NCBI GenBank assembly: GCA_029058455.1
Contig: JAIDXU010000271.1
Location: 1-6,815, forward strand
Direction: 5' to 3'
Source of the DNA: Paramuribaculum sp.
GTDB lineage: Bacteria; Bacteroidota; Bacteroidia; Bacteroidales; Muribaculaceae
Length of the DNA stretch: 6,815 bases
This document shows, one piece after another, positions 1 to 5,685 of the stretch (position 1 is the stretch's first letter; each line of letters opens with the position of its first letter). Position numbers and translations under genes: made by a program. The notes below the pieces were generated by a model that worked only from the letters and a program-made list of their open reading frames with translations, searched no databases and was not told the DNA's origin.

Positions 1-33
1 TTTACTCGTTTTTACTCGTTTTTACTCGTTTTT
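1..33. repeat. Three 10-bp tandem direct repeats at the window edge
   Basis: The unit TTTACTCGTT occurs three times head to tail without a mismatch (1-10, 11-20, 21-30), and the period continues for three more bases. The last copy also pairs with what follows: TACTC (23-27) and GAGTA (35-39) form a 5-bp inverted repeat around a G plus T6 loop. The array starts at base 1, so its true length is unknown. The 10-bp period would put each copy on the same face of the helix, which suits a protein-binding array, but simple slippage of an AT-rich unit is just as possible. No function is shown by the sequence. Confidence 0.85.
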
Positions 34-72
34 TGAGTAGGGAAAGGTTGATACCCAGAATCAAAAACATAA

Positions 73-258
73 TTATACATCCGAAATGCCGGAACCGTCG
101 GAGCCAAACGCGATGCCATCATGGAATATCTTGATGTCACGCTCCCCAGCCGCAACACAGATGAACAGAACTTGGCATTACTAAAAAATATAATGACCGA
201 GATGAGAAATGATAATATTATCCGGCTTGATGGAAAAACATTGCTTTCCATTGATTAA
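73..258 (+). pseudogene. C-terminal remnant of an unidentified protein gene
   Basis: After a stop at 70-72 this frame is open to a TAA at 256-258. The first ATG (121) would give only 45 aa, but the protein-like reading begins before it: RNAGTVGAKRDAIMEYLDV, then LPSRN, then a helix-like stretch NLALLKNIMTEMRNDNIIRL and a short end DGKTLLSID. This has the look of a C-terminal winged-helix end of a bacterial regulator or ATPase, with mixed charged and hydrophobic helices and no low-complexity bias. I do not recognise the exact family; AlbA_2/AAA_4-type proteins or a Fic-like protein are possibilities only. Another frame is open from 41 and reads GKVDTQNQKHNYT before about 80, so one frameshift near 75-85 could join the two pieces. 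A real 45-aa gene from 121 cannot be excluded. No intact upstream part is present in the window. Confidence 0.45.
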
Positions 259-271
259 CAAAAAAGGATGA

Positions 272-306
272 GGCTGCACCATAAATTCGATTTTTACGGC
301 ACAGCC
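272..306 (-). terminator. Imperfect hairpin followed by a T-tract on the minus strand; possible terminator of the sugar-kinase transcript
   Basis: GGCTG (272-276) pairs with CAGCC (302-306). Two mismatches are followed by a CC/GG pair, and an inner TAAA/TTTA stem encloses the loop. Read on the minus strand, the stem is followed six bases later by T6 (261-266). On the plus strand no T-run follows. It lies about 80 nt beyond the sugar-kinase stop and just past the plus-strand remnant, where a terminator between converging units would be expected. The stem is interrupted, so the call is moderate. Confidence 0.4.
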
Positions 307-387
307 CCAATAAGCTTTAAATCTTAGACTTCAAAAGGAGTTCGGGCAGAGATTTTCACGTTCGCTTTTGAATCTACGCTGCGGTGG

Positions 388-1284
388 TCAGGCGGTTAAT
401 TCTGGCGGGAGGATAGGCATGGCTCCTTTTTGGGAGCAGACATAAGCGGAGGTCTTCACTGCGATAGAGTGGGCTTCGGCCACAGTTTTCCCTTTAAGGA
501 TTGAAGCTATAAAGGCGGCGGTAAAGCTGTCGCCGGCTCCGACCGTGTCGGCAACCTCTACTTTAGGTGTGGGCTGAAATGACACGTTTCCGGGCGTAAA
601 CACATAGCTTCCGTTTATGCCACAAGTGAGAATAAGTATCTTAAGATTATACTTGTCGAGAAGAATCCGGCATTTTTCCTGAAGATCCGTTCCGGGATAG
701 CCGAACATGCGGCTCACGGTCACCAGTTCCTCATCATTTATTTTCAGGATGTTGCATTTGGTCATCGAATCAGAAAGGATTTCCTCGTTATAGAAACCCT
801 GGCGGAGATTGACATCAAACACAATCAGATTATCCTCATTTTGGGGCATTGAGTCGAGGAAACGGTTGATTGTGTTGCGCGACACAACATTACGCTGAGC
901 AAGCGATCCGAAACAAAACGCCTTTGTTCTCGCGGCAAGAGATTCAAGTTGCGGGGTATAGGGAATGTTATCCCATGCCACATTCTCCTTGATCTCATAT
1001 TGAGGCACACCGGCCTGATCAATCTCAACCTGCACTGTTCCGGTGGGATAGGGCACTTCTGCCATCAGCTGATTAAGTCCTTTAGAAGTGAAGTTCTCGA
1101 TTATTTCCCTACCGAGACTATCATCTCCGACAGCGCTGACTACACAACTCGGGAGACCGAACTGAGAAACATGATAGGCGAAATTGGCAGGCGCACCACC
1201 AATCTTTTTGCCCTCGGGGAGCATATCCCACAAGGCCTCGCCCATTCCCACAACTATGCCATTAGTGTTGATTATGTCATTCAT
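388..1284 (-). CDS. PfkB-family carbohydrate kinase, fructokinase-like
   Basis: A cytoplasmic sugar kinase of 298 aa, the usual length for the ribokinase/PfkB family, which transfers the ATP gamma-phosphate to a sugar hydroxyl. Visible family features are the N-terminal GMGEALWD (13-20), the substrate-side GGAPANFA (29-36), the paired DVNLR (157-161) and KINDEEL (181-187) typical of fructokinase-like members, and the signature DTVGAGDSF (246-254). In that signature the GAG forms the anion hole and Asp252 is the catalytic base. All key residues are present, so the enzyme should be active. Fructose is the likeliest substrate given the fructokinase-like motifs, but other sugars are possible and nothing nearby (no SusC/SusD pair, glycosidase or transporter) fixes it. 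The ATG start at 1284 fits the family N-terminus. It follows the beta-helix gene by 48 nt on the same strand with no clear promoter between, so read-through is likely. Confidence 0.93.
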   Translation of the reverse strand: MNDIINTNGIVVGMGEALWDMLPEGKKIGGAPANFAYHVSQFGLPSCVVSAVGDDSLGREIIENFTSKGLNQLMAEVPYPTGTVQVEIDQAGVPQYEIKENVAWDNIPYTPQLESLAARTKAFCFGSLAQRNVVSRNTINRFLDSMPQNEDNLIVFDVNLRQGFYNEEILSDSMTKCNILKINDEELVTVSRMFGYPGTDLQEKCRILLDKYNLKILILTCGINGSYVFTPGNVSFQPTPKVEVADTVGAGDSFTAAFIASILKGKTVAEAHSIAVKTSAYVCSQKGAMPILPPELTA

Positions 1285-1332
1285 GTTGATTGAGGTAAGA
1301 TATTTACTTGACTAATTTTAATGATTGGCTCT

Positions 1333-3243
1333 TCATGAGCCGGTATATGAGGCCTTGACCGTTGAAGTGGAACTTCCATAGGTTACGGTATAGGTCGTGC
1401 CGTTGACCAAGCCGGGAATACTGAGCTGGAGATTACCACGGCCTGATCCTCCGCCCGGATTCCAGCCACCGCCACCGGGACCATTGCCGGGACCGAAGCG
1501 AGGAGCAGAGCCTGAGCTTTGAGTATATTCATCAGGGATAGTAAACGAAACAAGCGTTTGACCTCCACTCTTAATTGTAACTTCATTGCCGGCTGCAATC
1601 GATCCGCTAACCGATACCACCGGCTGCGCGCCTGTCGAGGCCTGGCGGAACGGGGCCGTGCGACCTCCGAACGAGAGGATTTCGCCACCGGTCACATATA
1701 CATATTTCCTGTTTTCATCGGCTGCATCCAAACCCTGCTCGGCACCACCCGATCCGAGGGCAACGACGCGGCCACCCGAGATGTAGAGGTTTGAATTTGA
1801 ATCAATCGCATCACCTACGATTGAAAGTACCGTAAGGTTTCCACCGGTTACAGACATATTGTCGGATGAATTAAGACCGTCGTCATAGGCCTTGACAAAC
1901 AAATCACCGCCGTTGATGGTCATTGTTGTCTTGCTCTCGATTCCCTCGGCGTTGTTTGAAGCTGTGGTAACGAGCAATTTACCGCCGTTGATCACTACCC
2001 CGCTGTCGCCCTTGATGCCTTTTGCCGACGACTTGTTGTCGCTCGCAATCCTTTCAGCCGACTGACTATAGTTGTGATTGAGGGTGCCGTTGGTATAGAC
2101 CAATAAACCTCCTGTGGTGGCAATCTCAACAGAACCGCCGTCGCAGGTAAAGATGCCGTCACACGAGATACCTTTACCACCGCTTCCCGATGCCGAAAGT
2201 TTGATAGTTCCGTCGGTGATATTTACGTTTCCGTCTGCGCCCAAGCAAGCCGAAGCTTTGGTTTTTGATTTGGAGGAATCCCACACACCGTTACATGAGG
2301 AAACAACAGTGATTTTACCACCTTTTATGTTGATGTCACCGTCGGCTTTCACTCCTTTAGAGGCCTCGCCCTTTGCTACATTGATGTCAAGTTCTCCGCC
2401 GGTAATGGTAAATGTGCCGGTATCCTCGGCCTCACGGTCGGAATCATCCTTATATGACACCTGTATGCCGTCGTCGCCGGTGCCGCTAATGCTGACCGTG
2501 CCGCTTTCCATAGCGAAATACTGGTTGCAGTTAATGCCATCTTTCACGGCTCCCGTCACAGTAAGCGTCAGGTTTTTCACCTCGACATATTCTTTAGCAC
2601 TGATAGCATGAGCCTGGTTGCCCTTCACGGTTAAAGAGCCTTTGCCTTTTAATTCAAGATGCCCCTTACAATAGAGAGCCGCTTTCTGACTTCCGGCACC
2701 GTCGGTCAGGAAGTTTTCAGTATCTTTCTTCGCACTCAGAGCAATGCGTTTTCCATTTTCAATGTCAATAGCCGCACCCGACGGATTGGTAAGGTTGAGC
2801 CCCAAAAGTTCAATTGAGGTCTTGTAACTTCCTGTCAATGTAAACGAGCCATTGGTCGACACTCCCTTGAGGCTATAAGTTATCTCGCCGCATGTGCTTT
2901 CACTCACTTCGGCCGATTGTGTCACCGAAACATGGGCGCCGTTTACCTTGACATCTACATAACGAGCCACCGACCCATGAACCAACACCTTGGCTCCCGA
3001 ATCGGTCCACATCACCGACACCTGATTTTCCTCCACAGGATTATCGGCCAGAGTTTGCATACGCGAATATTCTGCGAGGTCAAAAGTGCGGCCTCCGATT
3101 GTCACAGTCGTTCCACCAAAAGTCATTGGCTCATCACTTGCGGGAAAACAATAGCCGGTAGTAGCATTTGAAATTTGAAATGTCTGAGCCTGAGCCGCAA
3201 GCAGGAATGTTCCGACAGCTACGGTCATTAAAAATCTTTTCAT
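1333..3243 (-). CDS. Secreted carbohydrate-binding beta-helix protein (Cthe_2159-like family)
   Basis: A 636-aa exported protein. The N-terminus MKRFLMTVAVGTFLLAAQA is a signal peptide with a likely cut at A-Q-A|Q (19/20) and no lipobox cysteine. Residues about 145-530 are a ladder of degenerate repeats of roughly 23-30 aa, each with a short beta-strand, an S/T-GG-x turn and a G-[IL]-x-[SC] step, e.g. INGGKLLVTTASNNAEGIES, TINGGDLFVKAYDDGLNSSD, SVTGGNLTVLSIVGDAIDSN and YISGGRVVALGSGGAEQGLD. This is the pattern of a right-handed beta-helix as in the Cthe_2159-type carbohydrate-binding domain; the founding Clostridium thermocellum protein binds acidic plant polysaccharide (family knowledge). 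A glycine/proline-rich stretch (582-603) precedes a short terminal beta-domain (604-636). The domain has no recognised hydrolase catalytic motif, so binding rather than cleavage is inferred. The ATG lies 5 nt after the stop of the 131-aa gene, implying translational coupling. The ligand is unknown. Confidence 0.85.
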   Translation of the reverse strand: MKRFLMTVAVGTFLLAAQAQTFQISNATTGYCFPASDEPMTFGGTTVTIGGRTFDLAEYSRMQTLADNPVEENQVSVMWTDSGAKVLVHGSVARYVDVKVNGAHVSVTQSAEVSESTCGEITYSLKGVSTNGSFTLTGSYKTSIELLGLNLTNPSGAAIDIENGKRIALSAKKDTENFLTDGAGSQKAALYCKGHLELKGKGSLTVKGNQAHAISAKEYVEVKNLTLTVTGAVKDGINCNQYFAMESGTVSISGTGDDGIQVSYKDDSDREAEDTGTFTITGGELDINVAKGEASKGVKADGDINIKGGKITVVSSCNGVWDSSKSKTKASACLGADGNVNITDGTIKLSASGSGGKGISCDGIFTCDGGSVEIATTGGLLVYTNGTLNHNYSQSAERIASDNKSSAKGIKGDSGVVINGGKLLVTTASNNAEGIESKTTMTINGGDLFVKAYDDGLNSSDNMSVTGGNLTVLSIVGDAIDSNSNLYISGGRVVALGSGGAEQGLDAADENRKYVYVTGGEILSFGGRTAPFRQASTGAQPVVSVSGSIAAGNEVTIKSGGQTLVSFTIPDEYTQSSGSAPRFGPGNGPGGGGWNPGGGSGRGNLQLSIPGLVNGTTYTVTYGSSTSTVKASYTGS

Positions 3244-3248
3244 TGCTG

Positions 3249-3644
3249 TCAGAATGATATTTTAAAGTTACCGCTGTCGCTCTTAACCACATAAACGCCC
3301 GAGGAAAGCGCATCCCTCACCGCGTCAAGCGACTTAAACTTGCCACATTCCTTGCCCTCGAGGGTAAAGACTGTAAATTCCTCGGTCGAGTTTTCAGTTA
3401 CTTCGTTCACTCCCGCCGAGACTTTGGTAAACGACATCGCGAGGAGATCCGACACGTTCAATGTCTGTGACCCGGCAGTGGTCTGCACTTTCAGCCGACC
3501 CTCTTCATAAGTCATGCTCACTTTATCGGCAGGAACCGATAATTTTGAGCCGTCAGTGAGACTGAAGGTGAGCCATTGATAGCCTTGTGCACTTGCGCAA
3601 TATCCGCTCAGGCACACGGCTAAAATTATAAGCAGTTGCTTCAT
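3249..3644 (-). CDS. Small secreted beta-rich protein with a sorting-domain-like C-terminus
   Basis: This 131-aa protein starts with a signal peptide, MKQLLIILAVCLSGYCASA, with a probable cut at A-S-A|Q (19/20). Cys16 is preceded by Tyr, so it is not a good lipobox. The mature part has two segments. Residues 22-72 (WLTFSLTDGSKLSVPADKV to DLLAMSF) resemble the small beta-domain found at the start of many Bacteroidales exported proteins. Residues 88-131 (EEFTVFTLEGKECGKF, then LSSGVYVVKSDSGNFKIS) resemble the second half of type IX secretion C-terminal domains, with the G-V-Y-V-V-K strand near the end. It is shorter than a full sorting domain of about 70-80 aa, so it may be only a related fold. 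It ends 5 nt before the beta-helix gene, which makes a shared transcript nearly certain. The exact function is unknown. Confidence 0.75.
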   Translation of the reverse strand: MKQLLIILAVCLSGYCASAQGYQWLTFSLTDGSKLSVPADKVSMTYEEGRLKVQTTAGSQTLNVSDLLAMSFTKVSAGVNEVTENSTEEFTVFTLEGKECGKFKSLDAVRDALSSGVYVVKSDSGNFKISF

Positions 3645-3741
3645 CTAAAATTATAGTTTATTTTTAACACGATATTATAATTTAGACTCACGCAACTTGA
3701 AAAGGTTTAAATTCTACTGATTATTTAGACAAATAGATAGC

Positions 3742-4875
3742 TTACTTTTTGATGAGCTTTTGGTTGAGATATTTGCGCAGGGGTTGGTCGTAGAATTTCA
3801 GGAACAGCCATGCCAGAATGATGACAGCAACGACAATTATTGCGGCTACGGACCATACGCGGTCAACACCATAACCGTTTTTCCACGCCCACGAATACAT
3901 CAGATACATAAAGGGATAGTGGATAATGTAGACCGGATAGGATATTGCGCCTAAAAATTCACAGGTGCGGGCCGAATTCCGGTCGGTAGTGCGACCTGAC
4001 GCACCGAGATATACGATTGTCGGGAAAAGAATCAGTGTGCAGAACAGGTCGTAGAAAGCGTTGCCCATATTTGCCTGCTCGGGACCTCCGATATAGGGCA
4101 CTGCCAAAAAGGCGACAATTAGCGCAGCGCAGATCCAGAACGCACCACGAATTTTAACCGGCTTGAAGTCGCGCGCCAGAAGCATACCCACGGAGAATGA
4201 AAATGTCATGCGCACGAGACCCATCCACAAGCCGCCGTTGGCAGCGGTCCAGCCCACGCCGAGGTGAAAGTCACCCGAACCGTTACATATAGCCACTGCA
4301 GCAAGCGCAAGCCCTGACGCGGCTACGAATACGCGCAGCCAACGTGTTGACAACCTGTGGAGAAAGATGGCATAGAATATACTGCCGATATACTCCATGA
4401 AGAGTGACCACGACGGGCCGTTGAGAGGAAACATCTCACCGTTGCCGCGTACTTCGGGGGCTGTGCCCGGCAGAGCCGGAAGCATAAACAGGCCGAGTAT
4501 CAGCGACAGGATGACTGCCGAAGTGCTGACCGATGTGCCGTCCCACTGCTCACAACCCTGAATCACAAATGATATTACTCCTAATATTACACCTATCACC
4601 ACCATAGGCTGAAGTCGGATAATGCGTCGCAGCAGAAATCCACCTGCGGTCAACCCGTGTTTCCAACGGCCATCGTAAGCGTAGCTTATCACAAAACCTG
4701 AGAGAACAAAAAAGAAGTCTACGGCAAGATAGCCGTGGTTAAGCCATTGGTCGCGGACCGAGGTGGCGAAACATTCGCCGATGTGATAAAAAATCACCAT
4801 AATTGCGGCGACTCCGCGCAGTCCGTCGAGCAGGTCGTAGCGAGGTTTGGAAGTGTCTGAATTGTTTGATATCAT
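3742..4875 (-). CDS. Membrane acyltransferase, acyltransferase-3 / OafA type
   Basis: An inner-membrane protein of 377 aa with about ten hydrophobic segments, the usual size of the acyltransferase-3 family, which moves acetyl or other acyl groups onto sugars of O-antigen, capsule or peptidoglycan. Family marks are LDGLRGVAAIMVIFYH (16-31) with the conserved Arg20 and the proposed catalytic His31, FFFVLSGFVISY (54-65), RRIIRLQP (83-90), the conserved SWSLFMEY (155-162), FLGAISYPVYIIHYPF (307-322) and the closing YDQPLRKYL (362-370). The C-terminal half is only membrane helices, so there is no SGNH esterase domain. An in-frame TTG at 4896 would add seven residues, but that TTG is the end of a TAnnTTTG promoter element, so the ATG at 4875 is chosen. 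The gene follows the Crp-like regulator by 58 nt on the same strand. The acceptor polysaccharide cannot be told from sequence; nearby glycosyltransferases are absent. Confidence 0.92.
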   Translation of the reverse strand: MISNNSDTSKPRYDLLDGLRGVAAIMVIFYHIGECFATSVRDQWLNHGYLAVDFFFVLSGFVISYAYDGRWKHGLTAGGFLLRRIIRLQPMVVIGVILGVISFVIQGCEQWDGTSVSTSAVILSLILGLFMLPALPGTAPEVRGNGEMFPLNGPSWSLFMEYIGSIFYAIFLHRLSTRWLRVFVAASGLALAAVAICNGSGDFHLGVGWTAANGGLWMGLVRMTFSFSVGMLLARDFKPVKIRGAFWICAALIVAFLAVPYIGGPEQANMGNAFYDLFCTLILFPTIVYLGASGRTTDRNSARTCEFLGAISYPVYIIHYPFMYLMYSWAWKNGYGVDRVWSVAAIIVVAVIILAWLFLKFYDQPLRKYLNQKLIKK

Positions 4876-4893
4876 AATGATCGGATTTTTTTG

Positions 4894-4901
4894 CAAAGCT
4901 A
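4894..4901 (-). promoter_or_regulatory. -7 promoter element of the acyltransferase gene
   Basis: On the minus strand this reads TAGCTTTG, an exact match to the Bacteroidetes -7 consensus TAnnTTTG. Eighteen nucleotides separate it from the ATG at 4875, the same spacing as at the Fic gene. No good TTTG is seen about 19-21 bp upstream, which is common because the -33 element is weak in this group. It would let the acyltransferase be made independently of the regulator gene before it. Confidence 0.55.
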
Positions 4902-4933
4902 CAAACTTCCGTCATTATAAAATTTGTTCTATG

Positions 4934-5494
4934 TCAAAAAATACTGATACGGCTGAGAGTAGAAGGGGTAATACCGAGATATGAGGCGATGTAGCCGCGT
5001 TGCGCCCTGCGGCACACCTCGGGAAATTGTCTTGCAAAGGATTCATAACGCTCCCGGGCCGGCAGAGTGAGGCGCTCTTTGTGCGAGCGGTGAAGCCTGC
5101 GGTATTCATGCTGATGAATGGCACCCCACCAGATAGACAATTCAAGGTCGGTGGTCACGAGCCGACGCAGCGTGTCGGCCGATATGCGATAGGCTTCTAC
5201 ATCCTCGATAGCCTCGACATATTCCTCGCTTTGGCGCCCATAATATATCTCATCCATGCTGAACACGAGAGAGCCTTCGGTTGAAAACGAAGTTGTGATC
5301 TCTTCGCCGTCAACCATCCAGTATGACCGTGTCATGCCTTTCTCGATAAAAAATGCCGCCTTAGCCAGTTCGCCCTCCCTGACGAGAAGCCCGCGCTTGG
5401 CAAAATGACACGGAGTCAAAGCATCGGCGATTTTTTGGAAAGCCCTGTCGGAGACACTCGCAAACCTGCGCATATTCTGCTTGATTATATCCAT
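4934..5494 (-). CDS. Crp/Fnr-family transcriptional regulator
   Basis: A 186-aa DNA-binding regulator of the short type common in Bacteroidetes. Residues about 20-110 form the cyclic-nucleotide-binding-like beta-barrel (GLLVREGELAKAAFFIEKGMTRSYW, then the SMDEIYYG region at 79-86). A connecting helix follows, then LTLPARERYESF (142-153), and the helix-turn-helix is at about 167-183, ending YIASYLGITPSTLSRI. By hand alignment to E. coli CAP, the Arg-Ser pair that holds the cAMP phosphate is replaced by acidic residues (SEEY, 89-92), so cAMP is an unlikely ligand. There is no FNR-type N-terminal cysteine cluster. The protein stops at once after the recognition helix (ISIF), a little shorter than many relatives but not clearly truncated. 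ATG 5494 matches the usual distance to the barrel; Met8 (5473) is an alternative. The gene is divergent from the Fic gene and precedes the acyltransferase. Confidence 0.9.
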   Translation of the reverse strand: MDIIKQNMRRFASVSDRAFQKIADALTPCHFAKRGLLVREGELAKAAFFIEKGMTRSYWMVDGEEITTSFSTEGSLVFSMDEIYYGRQSEEYVEAIEDVEAYRISADTLRRLVTTDLELSIWWGAIHQHEYRRLHRSHKERLTLPARERYESFARQFPEVCRRAQRGYIASYLGITPSTLSRISIF

Positions 5495-5498
5495 ACCA

Positions 5499-5506
5499 CA
5501 AAAATA
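5499..5506 (-). promoter_or_regulatory. -7 promoter element of the Crp-like regulator gene
   Basis: The minus strand reads TATTTTTG, an exact TAnnTTTG match. Only four bases separate it from the ATG at 5494, so transcription would begin at or just inside the start codon. Either the message is leaderless, translation begins at Met8 (5473, 25 nt away), or the match is chance in an AT-rich stretch. No clear -33 element is seen; the expected place is a T-run. Confidence 0.4.
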
Positions 5507-5599
5507 GTCATTTTCCTGTCAATAAAAAAATCCCATCCACCCCGCTCGGTCGGCCTCTCTAAGTGTAGGTATGATTGAGAATAATCCTATCATCACCAT

Positions 5600-5613
5600 A
5601 TTTCACCTGAAAT
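5600..5613. promoter_or_regulatory. 14-bp dyad in the regulator/Fic intergenic region, possible operator
   Basis: ATTTCA (5600-5605) and TGAAAT (5608-5613) are perfect inverted arms two bases apart. The spacing is too tight for an RNA hairpin loop, so a DNA-binding site is the better reading. Its centre lies 26.5 bp from the centre of the larger dyad to its right. A 14-bp palindrome with two central mismatches in about 190 AT-rich bases could arise by chance. Confidence 0.35.
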
Positions 5614-5619
5614 GTTGCT

Positions 5620-5646
5620 GAAAAGGTTGCATCATACAACCTTTTC
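5620..5646. promoter_or_regulatory. 27-bp near-perfect dyad ahead of the Fic promoter, probable operator
   Basis: GAAAAGGTTG (5620-5629) and CAACCTTTTC (5637-5646) are perfect 10-bp inverted arms. Inside the 7-base spacer two more position pairs are complementary around the central C5633, so 12 of 13 pairs match. No gene ends here: the regulator gene starts to the left and the Fic gene to the right, so a terminator makes little sense. The right arm ends 13 bp before the Fic -7 element and covers its -33 region, so a bound protein would be expected to block or position RNA polymerase. Candidate binders are the Crp-like regulator or the winged helix of the Fic protein (inference). Confidence 0.6.
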
Positions 5647-5659
5647 GCAAACATTTTTG

Positions 5660-5667
5660 TATATTTG
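5660..5667 (+). promoter_or_regulatory. -7 promoter element of the Fic gene
   Basis: TATATTTG is an exact match to TAnnTTTG, with 18 nt to the ATG at 5686. The expected -33 position, about 5640, lies in the right arm of the 27-bp dyad and offers only a weak TTTTC. The in-frame TTG at 5665 is the last part of this element and would be upstream of the transcript, so it is not the start codon. Confidence 0.65.
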
Positions 5668-5685
5668 CGTATTAATATAATCTAT

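Noticed and set aside
330..372. 8-bp inverted repeat TTCAAAAG (330-337) and CTTTTGAA (365-372) between the sugar-kinase stop and the 272-306 hairpin.
   Set aside because: The arms are AT-rich and 27 bases apart, and the minus strand has no T-tract after it. It is a weaker terminator candidate than the nearby 272-306 hairpin.
1285..1332. Possible separate promoter for the sugar kinase.
   Set aside because: The 48-nt gap contains no TAnnTTTG match, so read-through from the beta-helix gene is the simpler view.
2114..2611. Plus-strand open frame of 165 codons opposite the beta-helix gene.
   Set aside because: Its Ser/Pro-rich composition is what the reverse complement of the Gly/Thr/Ser repeat gene gives; it has no independent support.
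3680..3730. Direct repeat ATTTAGAC at 3680-3687 and 3723-3730 ahead of the secreted-protein operon, 43 bp apart.
   Set aside because: An 8-bp repeat in AT-rich DNA is not strong evidence, and neither copy sits at a recognisable promoter element.
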